From contig CP004391.1 in NCBI GenBank assembly GCA_000973525.1, positions 1,388,001-1,452,000 of the forward strand: a stretch of 64,000 nt of DNA, in the 5' to 3' direction. Shown in pieces: positions 53,097 to 63,250 of this stretch (the first letter of the stretch is position 1; every line of letters begins with the position of its first letter). A program made the translations under genes and the position numbers. The notes under the pieces are model-generated. The model was given only the letters and a program-made list of their open reading frames with translations. It did not search any database and was not told the DNA's origin. This stretch comes from Pasteurella multocida subsp. multocida OH4807 (GTDB lineage: Bacteria > Pseudomonadota > Gammaproteobacteria > Enterobacterales > Pasteurellaceae).

Positions 53097-53660
53097 TTAT
53101 TTCTGCATCGCGCGCCATGTGCGCTGAATAACAGATTCAAGAATCTCGACAGAAAGTGATTCATTGAAATACACTTTCTTCCATGCAAGTTGAATTGCAC
53201 TATCTAAGCCTAACGTGAACAAGACTTTTATCGGAAGATGGCATAATTCACCCGCAGCCTGTGCTCGCTCACAAAATGCACTCCAGTGACCAGTATCCCA
53301 CTCTTTAATCACCGTATCAAATCCCGGTAAAGAGCGATATTGGTGCATATTTAACAATATGCTGGGATTCTCTTCTAAAAAATGCCAAATATTCCACCAC
53401 ATTTGGCGATATTGCTCAAAAAAACACTGATTTTCATCATAGTTTTTCTCAAGCGCACGCTGAAAACGTGCAAATACATGCCGAGCAAACTGTTCCAGTA
53501 ACTGTTCCTTACACTTAAAATAAATGTAAATCGTACCTGGCGAAATGGTCGCAGCCTTGGCGATTTTATGCATAGATAAATTATGCAAACCCTCTTTTGC
53601 CATGAGCTGATCAATCGCCATAAAAATATGCTCGGTCATATCTAAATCAGACTGACGCAT
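53097..53660 (-). CDS. acrR: TetR/AcrR family transcriptional regulator
   Basis: 187 residues from MRQSDLDM, preceded by AGAAG; the frame extends two codons further to a GTG. The N-terminal helix-turn-helix reads MHKIAKAATISPGTIYIYFK (about 32-51), typical of TetR repressors, followed by a helical ligand-binding domain. It is the first gene of the acrR-acrA-msrC-acrB operon. The palindrome at 53723-53740, about 60 bases upstream, is the likely operator, giving autorepression that drug ligands would relieve. Confidence 0.93.
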   Translation of the reverse strand: MRQSDLDMTEHIFMAIDQLMAKEGLHNLSMHKIAKAATISPGTIYIYFKCKEQLLEQFARHVFARFQRALEKNYDENQCFFEQYRQMWWNIWHFLEENPSILLNMHQYRSLPGFDTVIKEWDTGHWSAFCERAQAAGELCHLPIKVLFTLGLDSAIQLAWKKVYFNESLSVEILESVIQRTWRAMQK

Positions 53661-53722
53661 AATCACTTCTTATATTAAATTGATTAAAGATAAGGTGGGT
53701 TACAAACAGACAAACACAACTG

Positions 53723-53740
53723 AATGAACGTTCGTTCATT
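53723..53740. promoter_or_regulatory. Palindromic operator for the TetR-type regulator
   Basis: AATGAACG-TT-CGTTCATT is a perfect 8-base dyad with a 2-base centre. TGAACG/CGTTCA arms are common in TetR-family operators. It lies upstream of acrR. Confidence 0.75.
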
Positions 53741-53773
53741 TTAAAGTGTTTTTATATTTACGCAAGCTTAAAA

Positions 53774-53802
53774 ACAAAAAACGTGGAAAAATTATCCACG
53801 TT
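53774..53802 (-). terminator. Terminator after ftsN
   Basis: The stem AACGTGGA (53780-53787) with TCCACGTT (53795-53802) is followed by a T run on the minus strand. Confidence 0.85.
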
Positions 53803-53823
53803 TTTCTCTCATCACGATGTCAT

Positions 53824-54609
53824 TTACATACCAATCACAACACAACTTGCTATAGATTTCGCTTTTTCTTGTGCTTTGACGGCTGCGGCACGCTCTCCAA
53901 TTGGTCCAACAACGACTCGATTCCATTCTGCACTTGAGTTGACACGTGCATTTAATCCTGACATTGCAAGACGGGCTTGCAGATTTTCTGCTTGTGTTCT
54001 GTTCTTAAAAGCCCCACATTGTAATCCATATTTACGTTCTGAGGCCGTTACATTCACAACCTCTACTTTCTTCACGGGCTCAACTTTTACAACCTCTTTA
54101 GTAGGCTCTGATTTTTTTTCTTCAACAACCGCAGAAGGTTTATGTGCTGATTTAGTTGATTCTGCCTTCGTACTGCTTGTTTCACTCGATGGAAGTGCGG
54201 TCTCTTTTTTAACACTTTCTTCTGCTTTTTTTAGCTCTTCTTGTTTTAAACGTGCTTGTTCAACCTGTTTCTGTTCTTGTTCCATCGCTAACAAAATTTT
54301 CTTTTGTTCTTCTGTCAGACGCATATTTTTTTCTAATGATTGAGGATCGTCATTAACGGGCACAGTTCGTGTTTCTAATGCTTGAATATAACTCCATACT
54401 TCTTCTGGACGACTAGGTAATACACTTTTAGGCTGCGCTGTCTCAACTTTAGGGGACACTACAACTTTTTCTGGTGCTTTTTCCTTAATCAAGAATAAAC
54501 CAATAGCAAAACCCACGATAACCAGTCCTGCGCTCAGTACTAATACGAGCTTATTTGTTCCTTTTTGCTTTTTCTTACTGCCACGACGGGCATAATCTCG
54601 TCTTGCCAC
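53824..54609 (-). CDS. ftsN: Cell division protein FtsN
   Basis: 261 residues if started at GTG 54609, which gives VARRDYARRGSKKKQK, the usual FtsN opening (compare MAQRDYVRR in E. coli). An AGGAATAGG lies upstream. The frame runs on to an ATG at 54651, but that extension is unlike the family. A single membrane helix lies near residues 21-42, then a long Lys/Glu-rich periplasmic linker (45-185) and a C-terminal SPOR domain (YGLQCGAFKNRTQAENLQAR) that binds denuded septal glycan. priA lies upstream on the same strand, as in E. coli. Confidence 0.9.
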   Translation of the reverse strand: MARRDYARRGSKKKQKGTNKLVLVLSAGLVIVGFAIGLFLIKEKAPEKVVVSPKVETAQPKSVLPSRPEEVWSYIQALETRTVPVNDDPQSLEKNMRLTEEQKKILLAMEQEQKQVEQARLKQEELKKAEESVKKETALPSSETSSTKAESTKSAHKPSAVVEEKKSEPTKEVVKVEPVKKVEVVNVTASERKYGLQCGAFKNRTQAENLQARLAMSGLNARVNSSAEWNRVVVGPIGERAAAVKAQEKAKSIASCVVIGM

Positions 54610-54686
54610 GCTAAAACCTATTCCTAAAAATAATTTGTCAAATTCGTACAATTTTACTGAAAAATCCGACTTAACTCAAACTCAAG

Positions 54687-56891
54687 CTAACTTAAATCAA
54701 GCGGATCAACATCTAAAACACAACGTACCTGACCATATTTGACTGGCTGCGCTTGTTGAAATGCGGTTAATGCCCGTTGTAATTGAGCACGAGAAGGATG
54801 CTGTAACAATAATTGCCAGCGGTATTGTCCCGCTTTTTTACTAAACGGTGCGGCGATAGGTCCTAAAATCGAGAGGTCATGAAGCGATGTTTTTTCACAC
54901 CATTGATAAAAATAATCGGCAATACGTTGTAAAACCTGTTCAGCCTCTTCACTATGACGACTTTGCGCTTTAAATAAGGCTTGTGCACTAAAAGGGGGAA
55001 GCCCCATATTTTTACGTAACATCAAAGATTGAGCGGCAAAAGTATCATACCCTTGAGTCAATAATGCCTGTAAAAGTGGGTGGTCTGGATAATGTGTTTG
55101 CAATACAACCTCTCCCTGTTTTTCTACACGCCCTGCACGACCTGCCACTTGAATATAAAGTTGAGCTAAACGCTCTTCCGCTCTAAAATCGACTGAAAAT
55201 AACGCACTATCCACATTCACTAACACCACCAAGGTCACATCAGGAAAATGATGCCCTTTTGCAAGCATTTGCGTCCCAATCAGAATCTGACTTTTACCCT
55301 GTTGAATTTCAGCTAAATAATGTTCTAATTTGCCTTTACGCGCAGTGCTATCGCGATCAATACGCGTCACTTGATATTGTGGAAAATGCGTTTTTAATGT
55401 CATCTCTAATTGTTCTGTTCCCAATCCCGTGGTCAGCAAATGTGTAGAACCACAATGCCCACATTGCATTGGAATCGATTTTTGAGCTGAACAATGATGG
55501 CAACGTAACACACGTTGATGTTGATGATAAGTGTATGGCTTATCACAATGTGGGCACTCTGCAATCCACCCGCATTCATGACAAAGTAGCACAGGCGCGA
55601 AACCACGCCGATTTAAAAACAACAAAACCTGATTACCCTTTTGCAAATGGTTCGCCATACGCTGTAATAACGTTTCAGACAAACCATGATGTAATTTTTG
55701 CTGTTTCAAATCAATAACAGAATGATAAAGTGCGGTAGAATTTCCTGCTTTTTTAGATAAAACTAGGCGATGATATTTCCCATGAGCAACATTATTTAAA
55801 CTTTCTAAACTAGGCGTTGCCGAGCCCATTAATACTGGAATCGCCAACTGTTTCGCCAAGACAATAGATAAATCACGTGCATGATAACGAACACCATCTT
55901 GTTGCTTGAACGATGCATCATGCTCTTCATCAATAACTATCAAACCTAAATCAGAAAATTGAGTAAAAAGTGCGGATCGTGTTCCTATAATAATCGCACT
56001 TTGCCCTGTCCGTGCACGCTGCCATACTTGCAGCCGCTGAGTATCATTCAAATGAGAATGTAAAACATCAATTGCAACATGAAAACGGGCAGTAAAGCGC
56101 TGCACAGTCTGAGGCGTTAAACCAATTTCAGGCACTAACACTAAAATTTGTTTTCCTTTATTTAAAACATGTTCAATAACTTGCAAATAAATCTCTGTTT
56201 TTCCTGAACCCGTTACTCCATCTAACAACCATGCTGCAAAACCTTCATGGAAAACCAGCTGGCTAAAAGCAAGAGCTTGTTGCTTATTTAGCGTTAAACG
56301 ATTTTCTGCCTTGACTATCGGCAAGGCTCCCAGCCTGTCCCGCCAAGGTTGTGGCATCGGTTCTACCCTGACTTCCTCAATATATTGCTTCTGTTTTAAT
56401 GCCGACAATATGGCACGGCTAAATGTTGCTCTCCCTTTTTCTAATGGACCAGCCGCTAACACGTTTAATACTTCCGCTTGTCTTTTCGCCCTTTTCAACT
56501 CACCTTGATGCAGGGCTTGCTCTCCCAACTGGGTTAGTCGCCAAAATATTTGACTTGTTTCAAGCGCACTTTCTCCTTGTCTTAATTTAGTTGGTAATGC
56601 TTGAAACAAAACTTCACCTAATGACGTTTGATAATAATTTGCCGCCCAATATAAGAGCTTCCAGGTTTCTGGATGAAATAAACTCCTTTGATCCAACACC
56701 TCAATTACGGACTTTAACTGTTGAGCGGCAACATCTGTTTGAGAGGGAAAATCGACCACAATCGCAACGCGCTTTTGCGTCCCAAAAGGCACAATAACTC
56801 GCCCACCGATTACAGCATAAACATCATCAGGTAAAAGATAATCAAAAAAACGAAATAAAGGCACTGCAAGTGCCACGCGGATGAATTGCAT
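54687..56891 (-). CDS. priA: Primosomal protein N' (replication restart helicase PriA)
   Basis: 734 residues. It reloads the replisome at stalled forks. The helicase core has DGVTGSGKTEIY near residue 230, IDEEHDASFKQQD, and eight zinc-binding cysteines between about 443 and 483 (CHECGWIAECPHCDKPY, RCHHCS, QCGHCGS). Length matches the family. It is upstream of ftsN and divergent from rpmE, the standard gammaproteobacterial neighbourhood. Confidence 0.97.
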   Translation of the reverse strand: MQFIRVALAVPLFRFFDYLLPDDVYAVIGGRVIVPFGTQKRVAIVVDFPSQTDVAAQQLKSVIEVLDQRSLFHPETWKLLYWAANYYQTSLGEVLFQALPTKLRQGESALETSQIFWRLTQLGEQALHQGELKRAKRQAEVLNVLAAGPLEKGRATFSRAILSALKQKQYIEEVRVEPMPQPWRDRLGALPIVKAENRLTLNKQQALAFSQLVFHEGFAAWLLDGVTGSGKTEIYLQVIEHVLNKGKQILVLVPEIGLTPQTVQRFTARFHVAIDVLHSHLNDTQRLQVWQRARTGQSAIIIGTRSALFTQFSDLGLIVIDEEHDASFKQQDGVRYHARDLSIVLAKQLAIPVLMGSATPSLESLNNVAHGKYHRLVLSKKAGNSTALYHSVIDLKQQKLHHGLSETLLQRMANHLQKGNQVLLFLNRRGFAPVLLCHECGWIAECPHCDKPYTYHQHQRVLRCHHCSAQKSIPMQCGHCGSTHLLTTGLGTEQLEMTLKTHFPQYQVTRIDRDSTARKGKLEHYLAEIQQGKSQILIGTQMLAKGHHFPDVTLVVLVNVDSALFSVDFRAEERLAQLYIQVAGRAGRVEKQGEVVLQTHYPDHPLLQALLTQGYDTFAAQSLMLRKNMGLPPFSAQALFKAQSRHSEEAEQVLQRIADYFYQWCEKTSLHDLSILGPIAAPFSKKAGQYRWQLLLQHPSRAQLQRALTAFQQAQPVKYGQVRCVLDVDPLDLS

Positions 56892-57106
56892 AGTTTGGTC
56901 AATGAATGGTCAGGCTCTCCGAAATTCACAGAAATATAGCACTCCTGAATATCTTTGTCTATTTAGGTAATTTGGCTTGAATATTCGATCATTTTTTTGT
57001 AGAATTTGCCACCTTACACATAACTTGCCATTTTGGCGTAATATTAACTACACGCGGTGTCAGTCTTTGAACTCGATAGCGGCGTGGCTTCAAATCGAGG
57101 TTTTCC

Positions 57107-57319
57107 ATGAAACAAGGTATTCACCCTAATTATGTAGAAGTTACAGCAACCTGTTCTTGCGGTAACGTTATTAAAACTCGCTCAACAGTGGGTAAAGATT
57201 TAAACTTAGACGTTTGTGGCAAATGCCACCCATTCTATACTGGTAAACAACGTGTTGTTGATACTGGCGGTCGTGTAGAACGCTTTAACAAACGTTTTAA
57301 CATTCCTGGTACTAAATAA
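57107..57319 (+). CDS. rpmE: 50S ribosomal protein L31 (zinc-binding form)
   Basis: 70 residues. Cysteines at 16, 18, 37 and 40 (CSCGN and CGKCHPF) mark the zinc-containing form, usually replaced by a Cys-less paralogue under zinc starvation. The start is at ATG 57107. A terminator follows within 15 bases. Confidence 0.98.
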   Translation: MKQGIHPNYVEVTATCSCGNVIKTRSTVGKDLNLDVCGKCHPFYTGKQRVVDTGGRVERFNKRFNIPGTK

Positions 57320-57331
57320 TAAGTTTAAATA

Positions 57332-57356
57332 ATACCCTGCAAATGCGGGGTATTTT
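57332..57356 (+). terminator. Terminator after rpmE
   Basis: The stem ATACCCTGC (57332-57340) with GCGGGGTAT (57345-57353), one mismatch, is followed by TTTATT. It lies directly before the GT8 gene start. Confidence 0.75.
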
Positions 57357-57372
57357 ATTGCTATATAAAAAT

Positions 57373-58290
57373 ATGAATATTGTTTTTAATGCTGACAACA
57401 ATTATGCACCATACCTTGCAATTGCAATTCTTAGCATAATAAAAACCAATACTGCGCCCATTAATTTTTATGTCCTAGATTTAGGAATAAATGAAATATC
57501 TAAAAATAAAATTAAGGAAATAGTCCATAGCTCTAGAAATAATGTTGAGTTCATTATTATCAAGGAAAACGAACTTAAAGGGCCACCACAGACAATTGAC
57601 TATATCCCACCTATAACATATGCAAGGTTGAAGATTGCAGACTATCTTCCTGAAAATATAGAAAAAATCATCTATTTAGATACTGATATTTTAGTAAACG
57701 AAAGTCTACAATCATTATGGGAGACAAAACTACAAGACAATTGGATAGCCGCATGTTTTGATCCGTTTATAGAATATAATAAAAAAGATTATAAGTCTAA
57801 AATAGGCTTATCTTCAAACCAACACTATGTAAATGCAGGAGTGCTATTAATTAATCTTTCAAAATGGCGTTCAAGCAATATTTGGAGAAAAAGCATTAAT
57901 TTTTTTAAAGACTTTCCAGCAGCCGAATACCAAGATCAAGATATTATTAATTTTCTATTTAAAGGAAAAATATTATATATTGATAATCGATATAATTTTT
58001 CAATAAATCATAAGAATAGAATTAAGAGAAAAATAAAAAATCACAATATAACTTTACATCCCTTAGAAAAAACCACAATGCCAGTTGCAATATTCCATTA
58101 TGTTGGTCCAACTAAGCCTTGGCATTCAACTTGCACAATGTCTAAAGTAAACAAATTTCAACAGCTCTTCTCTGAAATTGAAAATCCCCCTATAGAATGG
58201 ATAAAGAAAATACAGCTACAAAATACTAAACAACATATACTATCTATTGTTAGAGACTTGAAAGATAAGTATTTTTATAAAATTTATTAG
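57373..58290 (+). CDS. Glycosyltransferase family 8 (LgtC/WaaJ-like)
   Basis: 305 residues from MNIVFNADNNYAPYLA. GT8 features are clear: IIYLDTDILVNESLQSLW with the DXD motif, HYVNAGVLLINLSKW, EYQDQDIINFLF and the C-terminal IFHYVGPTKPWH. Such enzymes usually add galactose or glucose to lipooligosaccharide; the basic C-terminal end may attach to the membrane. It is strongly AT-rich compared with rpmE and mutM, has no uptake word and no recognisable ribosome site. It starts only 17 bases after the rpmE terminator, so it is probably an acquired, weakly expressed outer-core enzyme. Confidence 0.9.
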   Translation: MNIVFNADNNYAPYLAIAILSIIKTNTAPINFYVLDLGINEISKNKIKEIVHSSRNNVEFIIIKENELKGPPQTIDYIPPITYARLKIADYLPENIEKIIYLDTDILVNESLQSLWETKLQDNWIAACFDPFIEYNKKDYKSKIGLSSNQHYVNAGVLLINLSKWRSSNIWRKSINFFKDFPAAEYQDQDIINFLFKGKILYIDNRYNFSINHKNRIKRKIKNHNITLHPLEKTTMPVAIFHYVGPTKPWHSTCTMSKVNKFQQLFSEIENPPIEWIKKIQLQNTKQHILSIVRDLKDKYFYKIY

Positions 58291-58292
58291 CT

Positions 58293-59108
58293 TTATTTAT
58301 TCTGTTGACACATTGGACAATAAAAACTATTTCGTTGTCCAATAACTAAACTTTCAATTATTGTGGCACATTTTTGACAAGGCTTGCCTTTGTTACCATA
58401 GACTAATAATTGTTGTGCAAAGTAACCTGGGCGTCCATCAGGTTGAAGAAAATCTTTTAACGTTGTGCCACCTTGTTGAATTGCCCGAGTCAATACGCAT
58501 TTAACCTGCTCAACAAGCTGTGAACATTGTGATTTAGTTAAGCTACCAGCCGTTTTTTGTGGATGTAAACCACACAAAAATAGGATTTCATTTGCATAAA
58601 TGTTCCCTACGCCAACTACTACTGCATTATCCATTAGAAAGGTTTTAAGTGCGGTTTGTTTTTTGCGGCTTTTTTGCCATAGATAGTCTGCATTAAATTC
58701 ATCAGAAAGAGGCTCTGGTCCCAATTTTAAAAAAAGATGAAACTCTGCTAGATTGTCAGTCCATAACCATGCACCAAAACGACGAGGATCGTTATAACGC
58801 AAGATCTTACCGTTATTCATCACGATATCGATATGATCATGTTTATCGATCGTATCTTGTTCAGATACAATACGCAATGAACCAGACATTCCTAAGTGCC
58901 CAATTATATGCCCTTTCTCAGTGTGAATGATTAAATATTTAGCACGACGACTCAACGCAATCACTTTTTGTTGAGAAACATACTGTAACGCTTCGCTCAC
59001 CATCCAACGTAATTTAGGTTGTCGAACCACTATTTTCTCAATAATGAAACCCTCAAGATAAGGGCTAATTCCATTTTTTGTGGTTTCAACTTCTGGTAAT
59101 TCTGGCAT
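58293..59108 (-). CDS. mutM: Formamidopyrimidine-DNA glycosylase
   Basis: 271 residues. It removes 8-oxoguanine and formamidopyrimidines from DNA. The start PELPEVETT provides the catalytic proline and glutamate. [20 protein letters not shown] is the helix-two-turn-helix, and the C-terminal zinc finger is [10 protein letters not shown]...CPMC. It is at the end of the rpmB-rpmG-mutM cluster; a hairpin separates it from rpmG. Confidence 0.97.
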   Translation of the reverse strand: MPELPEVETTKNGISPYLEGFIIEKIVVRQPKLRWMVSEALQYVSQQKVIALSRRAKYLIIHTEKGHIIGHLGMSGSLRIVSEQDTIDKHDHIDIVMNNGKILRYNDPRRFGAWLWTDNLAEFHLFLKLGPEPLSDEFNADYLWQKSRKKQTALKTFLMDNAVVVGVGNIYANEILFLCGLHPQKTAGSLTKSQCSQLVEQVKCVLTRAIQQGGTTLKDFLQPDGRPGYFAQQLLVYGNKGKPCQKCATIIESLVIGQRNSFYCPMCQQNK

Positions 59109-59130
59109 ATTCTCCCCAAAGTTAAGTTAT

Positions 59131-59154
59131 AAAAAAACCCGAACAATGTCGGGT
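59131..59154 (-). terminator. Terminator between rpmG and mutM
   Basis: The 6-base stem ACCCGA/TCGGGT (59137-59154) with a short loop is followed on the minus strand by seven T. Confidence 0.75.
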
Positions 59155-59174
59155 CTTTCAAAATAGCTTTAAAA

Positions 59175-59345
59175 TTATTTAATTTTAGCTTCTTTATAAA
59201 CAACGTGTTTACGCACAACGGGATCGTATTTTTTGATTTCCATTTTTTCAGGCATATTACGTTTGTTTTTTGTTGTAGTGTAAAAATGACCAGTTTCAGC
59301 AGTTGAAACTAATTTGATTTTCTCACGAGGTCCTTTAGCTGCCAT
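59175..59345 (-). CDS. rpmG: 50S ribosomal protein L33
   Basis: 56 residues, translated directly from the sequence: [20 protein letters not shown] at the start and [17 protein letters not shown] at the end. This is the cysteine-free form of L33. AAGGAG precedes the start, and rpmB lies 11 bases upstream in the same operon. Confidence 0.97.
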
Positions 59346-59356
59346 ATTTTAGCTCC

Positions 59357-59593
59357 TTAGATTTTCTCGCCACGAGCACGGATATCAGCTAAAACTGCAT
59401 CAATGCCTTTTTTATCAATAATACGCATACCTTTCGCAGTTAAGCGTAAAGTTACGAAACGTTTTTCACTCTCAACCCAGAAACGGTGAGTGTGTAAGTT
59501 TGGAAGAAAACGACGACGAGTCGCGTTCATAGCGTGTGAACGGTTGTTACCAACTGTTGGACGCTTGCCTGTTACTTGACAGACTCTAGACAT
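59357..59593 (-). CDS. rpmB: 50S ribosomal protein L28
   Basis: 78 residues from [12 protein letters not shown]; the ATG four codons earlier is unlike the family. [20 protein letters not shown] is diagnostic. It is the first gene of rpmB-rpmG, with a strong promoter about 140 bases upstream. Confidence 0.98.
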   Translation of the reverse strand: MSRVCQVTGKRPTVGNNRSHAMNATRRRFLPNLHTHRFWVESEKRFVTLRLTAKGMRIIDKKGIDAVLADIRARGEKI

Positions 59594-59735
59594 ATTAATC
59601 TCCAATAAATCAAATATAAGCTCGAGCTTAGGGTTCGGATTACTTCAAAATTGTATCAAGTATTATCTTATCAATTTTGATAGCTACCTCGTCAGGTCGC
59701 TGTAACCGACCCGCATACTATATTAAAGGTGGTGA

Positions 59736-59764
59736 ATTATACTCACTTTATGTTTTATTCTCAA
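59736..59764 (-). promoter_or_regulatory. rpmB-rpmG promoter
   Basis: On the minus strand TTGAGA (59764-59759), 17 bases, TATAAT (59741-59736). The roughly 140-base leader that follows contains short GC-rich dyads such as CAGCGACC near 59692-59712, possibly a regulatory leader. Confidence 0.8.
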
Positions 59765-59836
59765 GCCTAAATACACTATTTCCCTAAATAAATATGAAAA
59801 TTTTGTAGAGGAAATCCTTATTGAATTGAAAAGAAA

Positions 59837-60502
59837 CTACAACAATCCATTCTCAGCAAAAGAGTAATAGTTCCCCTTTCCGATCACAAAATGATCTAAG
59901 ATTCTGATTTCGACTAGCTCAGCCGCCTCTTGTATTTTTCGTGTGATTTGTTTATCTGACAAACTCGGTTCTGCATGACCCGAAGGGTGATTATGTGCCA
60001 AAATTAAAGCTGCTGCATTACAAGATAACGCACTTTTAATAATTTCACGAGGATACACCGAAGCTGTATTTATTGTGCCTAAAAACATCTCTTCTTGTTT
60101 AATTAAACGATGCTGGTTATCCAGAAATAACACCACAAATACTTCTCGTTCTTTCTGCTCCAGTGAGGTTTGTAAATACACACGCACATTTTCTGGACAT
60201 AGAAAGGCGTGACTTCCCTTTAATTGTTCCAATAAGTAGCGTTTTGTCATTTCAGTGCACGCTTGTAATTGAATAAATTGTGTGACACCAATGCCTTTCA
60301 CTGCACAAAACTCTTGTTGAGTTGCTGAAATTAACCCTCTCAATGAGCCAAAATGCTGTAGCACTTGTTGAGATAACATCATAACAGGACATCCTCGTAT
60401 ACCCGTTCTCAAAAAAATCGCCAGCAGTTCTTCATTAGTGAGGGTGTTTGCACCAAATCTCAATAGTTTTTCGCGAGGCATCAACATTCTCTCTATATCC
60501 AT
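59837..60502 (-). CDS. radC: RadC family JAB1/MPN protein (YicR)
   Basis: 221 residues. An N-terminal helix-hairpin-helix region (FCAVKGIGVTQFIQLQA) precedes a JAMM metalloprotease-like domain with the zinc motif AHNHPSGHAEPSLSDKQITR near residue 168. The link to recombination repair has been questioned; activity is unknown. It is upstream of rpmB, as in E. coli. Confidence 0.94.
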   Translation of the reverse strand: MDIERMLMPREKLLRFGANTLTNEELLAIFLRTGIRGCPVMMLSQQVLQHFGSLRGLISATQQEFCAVKGIGVTQFIQLQACTEMTKRYLLEQLKGSHAFLCPENVRVYLQTSLEQKEREVFVVLFLDNQHRLIKQEEMFLGTINTASVYPREIIKSALSCNAAALILAHNHPSGHAEPSLSDKQITRKIQEAAELVEIRILDHFVIGKGNYYSFAENGLL

Positions 60503-60683
60503 GTTATACCATTGTGTTTGATGAACTGTACTTTATGCTTAGTTTACCCAGACGCTAAATCAAGAATTCTAGATAAGGTATACTTTTGGAAAGCAGATCG
60601 CAAAATATCATTCTTTCTTAGGAAAAATTACAGTAAAATAATGCGTTCATTTATTGAATAAAAATTCGGCATGAGGATCCACA

Positions 60684-61889
60684 ATGCAACAACTTCAATC
60701 AAAACGAATTGTCGTCGGAATCACGGGGGGGATTGCAGCTTACAAAGCGATCGAATTAATCCGTTTATTACGAAAAATTCATGCAGAAGTACGTGTAGTA
60801 TTAACGCCAGCAGCCACTGAGTTTGTCACCCCACTAACGTTGCAAGCCATTTCAGGTAATGCTGTCGCACAATCGTTATTGGATCCTCAAGCTGAACTGG
60901 CTATGGGACATATTGAACTAGCCAAATGGGCAGATGCGATTATCATTGCCCCTGCGAGTGCCGACTTTTTAGCCCGTTTAACCGTTGGTATGGCAAATGA
61001 CCTCTTATCCACGCTTTGTTTAGCGACGACAGCACCTATTCTTCTTGCTCCAGCAATGAACCAACAAATGTTTGCACAAACAATAACACAACAAAATCTG
61101 ACCGCACTAATACAACGCGGGATGCACATTATTGGTCCCAATCGTGGTGAGCAAGCCTGTGGCGATATTGGTTTAGGAAGAATGTCAGAGCCAACTGAAA
61201 TTTTTGACGCAATGTGCGATTTATTCGCAAACAAGCGAGATCTAGATCAACTCTCTGTTGTGATTACCGCAGGTCCTACTCAAGAAGCCATCGATCCTGT
61301 TCGCTATATTAGCAATCACAGTTCAGGCAAAATGGGCTTTGCAATCGCACAAGCTTTCGCGGAAAGGGGCGCCAATGTCACCTTAATCACAGGTCCCGTC
61401 AATTTGCCTACCCCACCTAAAGTCCAACGAATTAATGTCACTTCAGCACAAGAAATGCATAAATATGCATTACAACATGCGGTAAAACAGGATATTTTTA
61501 TTGGTTGTGCCGCGGTAGCAGACTACCGAGTTGCTCATATTGCCGAGCAAAAAATCAAAAAATCAGATGATGAAATACATCTCACATTGATCAAAAATCC
61601 TGATATTATCGCAGATATCGGGCATTTAATTGAACATCGTCCCTTCACTGTAGGTTTTGCCGCGGAGACACAACAAGTTGAACAATACGCACAAGACAAA
61701 CTACAGCGTAAAAAGTTAGACATGATCTGTGCAAATGATGTCTCGGGGGGACAAGTCTTCGGACAAGATCAAAATAGCTTGCACCTTTTTTGGCAAGGTG
61801 GCGCGCATAAACTTGCACTTGCGACCAAGACCAACTTAGCTAAACAATTAGTCAACTACATTGTCGAACGTTATCGCCAAATTCAATAA
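60684..61889 (+). CDS. coaBC: Coenzyme A biosynthesis bifunctional protein CoaBC (Dfp)
   Basis: 401 residues. The N-terminal flavoprotein (CoaC, phosphopantothenoylcysteine decarboxylase) starts [20 protein letters not shown] and has [10 protein letters not shown]. The C-terminal CoaB synthetase has [20 protein letters not shown], then SGKMGFAIA. It makes phosphopantetheine from phosphopantothenate and cysteine, a later use of the vitamin imported by panF. dut follows 20 bases later. Confidence 0.97.
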   Translation: MQQLQSKRIVVGITGGIAAYKAIELIRLLRKIHAEVRVVLTPAATEFVTPLTLQAISGNAVAQSLLDPQAELAMGHIELAKWADAIIIAPASADFLARLTVGMANDLLSTLCLATTAPILLAPAMNQQMFAQTITQQNLTALIQRGMHIIGPNRGEQACGDIGLGRMSEPTEIFDAMCDLFANKRDLDQLSVVITAGPTQEAIDPVRYISNHSSGKMGFAIAQAFAERGANVTLITGPVNLPTPPKVQRINVTSAQEMHKYALQHAVKQDIFIGCAAVADYRVAHIAEQKIKKSDDEIHLTLIKNPDIIADIGHLIEHRPFTVGFAAETQQVEQYAQDKLQRKKLDMICANDVSGGQVFGQDQNSLHLFWQGGAHKLALATKTNLAKQLVNYIVERYRQIQ

Positions 61890-61909
61890 CGGATAAAAAG
61901 GAAAAAAGA

Positions 61910-62365
61910 ATGAAAAAAATTGATGTTAAAATTCTCGACCAACGCATTGGTTCTGACTATCCCTTACCGACTTATGCGACGTCTGGTTCCGCGGGTCTTG
62001 ATTTAAGAGCATTAATTGAAACGCCACTGACTGTTGCTCCTGGAGAAACAGTTTTGATTCCCACAGGACTCTCTATTTATATTGCGGATCCTAACTTAGC
62101 CGCAGTCATTCTACCGCGTTCTGGCTTAGGGCATAAACATGGGATCGTATTAGGCAATTTAGTAGGATTAATTGACTCAGATTACCAAGGCCCATTGATG
62201 GTTTCACTTTGGAACCGCAGTAACACGCCATTCAATATCGAAGTCGGTGATCGAATTGCACAACTCGTGTTTGTTCCTGTTGTACAAGCTGAATTTAATC
62301 TTGTGAGTGATTTTGCACAAACAGATCGTGGGGCAGGCGGATTTGGGCATTCAGGTAAAAAATAA
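61910..62365 (+). CDS. dut: Deoxyuridine 5'-triphosphate nucleotidohydrolase
   Basis: 151 residues, trimeric dUTPase. It hydrolyses dUTP to dUMP to keep uracil out of DNA. The five motifs are visible, including [44 protein letters not shown], and the C-terminal [11 protein letters not shown]. slmA starts 3 bases after its stop, so they are coupled, as in the coaBC-dut-slmA cluster of relatives. Confidence 0.98.
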   Translation: MKKIDVKILDQRIGSDYPLPTYATSGSAGLDLRALIETPLTVAPGETVLIPTGLSIYIADPNLAAVILPRSGLGHKHGIVLGNLVGLIDSDYQGPLMVSLWNRSNTPFNIEVGDRIAQLVFVPVVQAEFNLVSDFAQTDRGAGGFGHSGKK

Positions 62366-62368
62366 ACC

Positions 62369-62968
62369 ATGGAAAAACCAATAAAACGTAGTCTGCAAGA
62401 ACGACGCCAACAAGTCCTCACTGTTCTCACACATATGCTCCATTCTGAAAGAGGAATGGAGCGGATGACAACTGCACGCATTGCAGCAGAAGTAGGCGTA
62501 TCTGAAGCCGCCCTTTATCGTTACTATCCAAGTAAAACTAAGATGTTTGAGGCGCTCATTGATAATTTAGAAAGTCATTTATTTACACGTATTACCCAAT
62601 CTGTAAAAAATGAAACGAATACTGCAGCACGCGTGCATAACATCATGCAGATGATTCTCGATTTTGCTCGTAAAAATCCTGGTCTAACCCGTATTTTGAC
62701 TGGGCATGCATTAATGTTTGAAGAACCTCAATTACAAGCGCGCGTAGCACAATTTTTTGATCGCTTAGAACTGCAATTTGTCAATATTTTGCAAATGCGC
62801 AAATTACGTGAGGGAAAAGGATTTCAATATGACGAACGCATTATTGCAGCTCATTTAGTCAGTCTATGTGAAGGGCATTTTATGCGCTATGTTCGTTCTA
62901 ATTTCCGCCATTCTCCTAACCAAAGTTTTGAGCAGCAGTGGCGATTAATTGAAACGCTATTTGCATAA
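62369..62968 (+). CDS. slmA: Nucleoid occlusion factor SlmA
   Basis: 199 residues, TetR fold. It binds DNA sites spread over the chromosome and blocks FtsZ ring formation over the nucleoid. The helix-turn-helix [20 protein letters not shown] is diagnostic, and length equals the E. coli protein. It is coupled to dut. Confidence 0.97.
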   Translation: MEKPIKRSLQERRQQVLTVLTHMLHSERGMERMTTARIAAEVGVSEAALYRYYPSKTKMFEALIDNLESHLFTRITQSVKNETNTAARVHNIMQMILDFARKNPGLTRILTGHALMFEEPQLQARVAQFFDRLELQFVNILQMRKLREGKGFQYDERIIAAHLVSLCEGHFMRYVRSNFRHSPNQSFEQQWRLIETLFA

Positions 62969-62989
62969 AATGTAAATTTAGGTAAGAAT

Positions 62990-63208
62990 ATGATTATTCC
63001 TTGGCAAGAATTGGAAGAAGAAACGCTCAATAATATTGTTGAAAGTTTCATTTTACGAGAAGGCACTGATTACGGTATGCAAGAGCTTTCTTTAGCACAA
63101 AAAAAACAAAATTTAATTTCTAAAATCCAGCAAGGTAATGCCGTGATTGTGTGGTCAGAACTACACGAATCCATTGATATAAAAGACAAAATGGACTTGA
63201 TCAAATAA
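62990..63208 (+). CDS. yheU: YheU/UPF0270 family protein
   Basis: 72 residues. [20 protein letters not shown], the [10 protein letters not shown] loop and [13 protein letters not shown] near the C-terminus match the UPF0270 family. Function unknown. It lies between slmA and crp on the same strand, 42 bases before crp. Confidence 0.92.
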   Translation: MIIPWQELEEETLNNIVESFILREGTDYGMQELSLAQKKQNLISKIQQGNAVIVWSELHESIDIKDKMDLIK

Positions 63209-63250
63209 TTCTACTTTGTCGGAAACAAAATTAGTTTATGGAGGTCTTCC

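Noticed and set aside
53066..53200. N-terminal extension of acrA to 53200
   Set aside because: It overlaps the 3' end of acrR and lacks a ribosome site. The start at 53065 has GGAG and gives a normal adaptor with its membrane anchor near the N-terminus.
53783..54343. 186-codon plus-strand frame opposite ftsN
   Set aside because: The Ser/Phe/Thr-rich sequence is the mirror of the Lys/Glu-rich FtsN linker, and ftsN is well supported.
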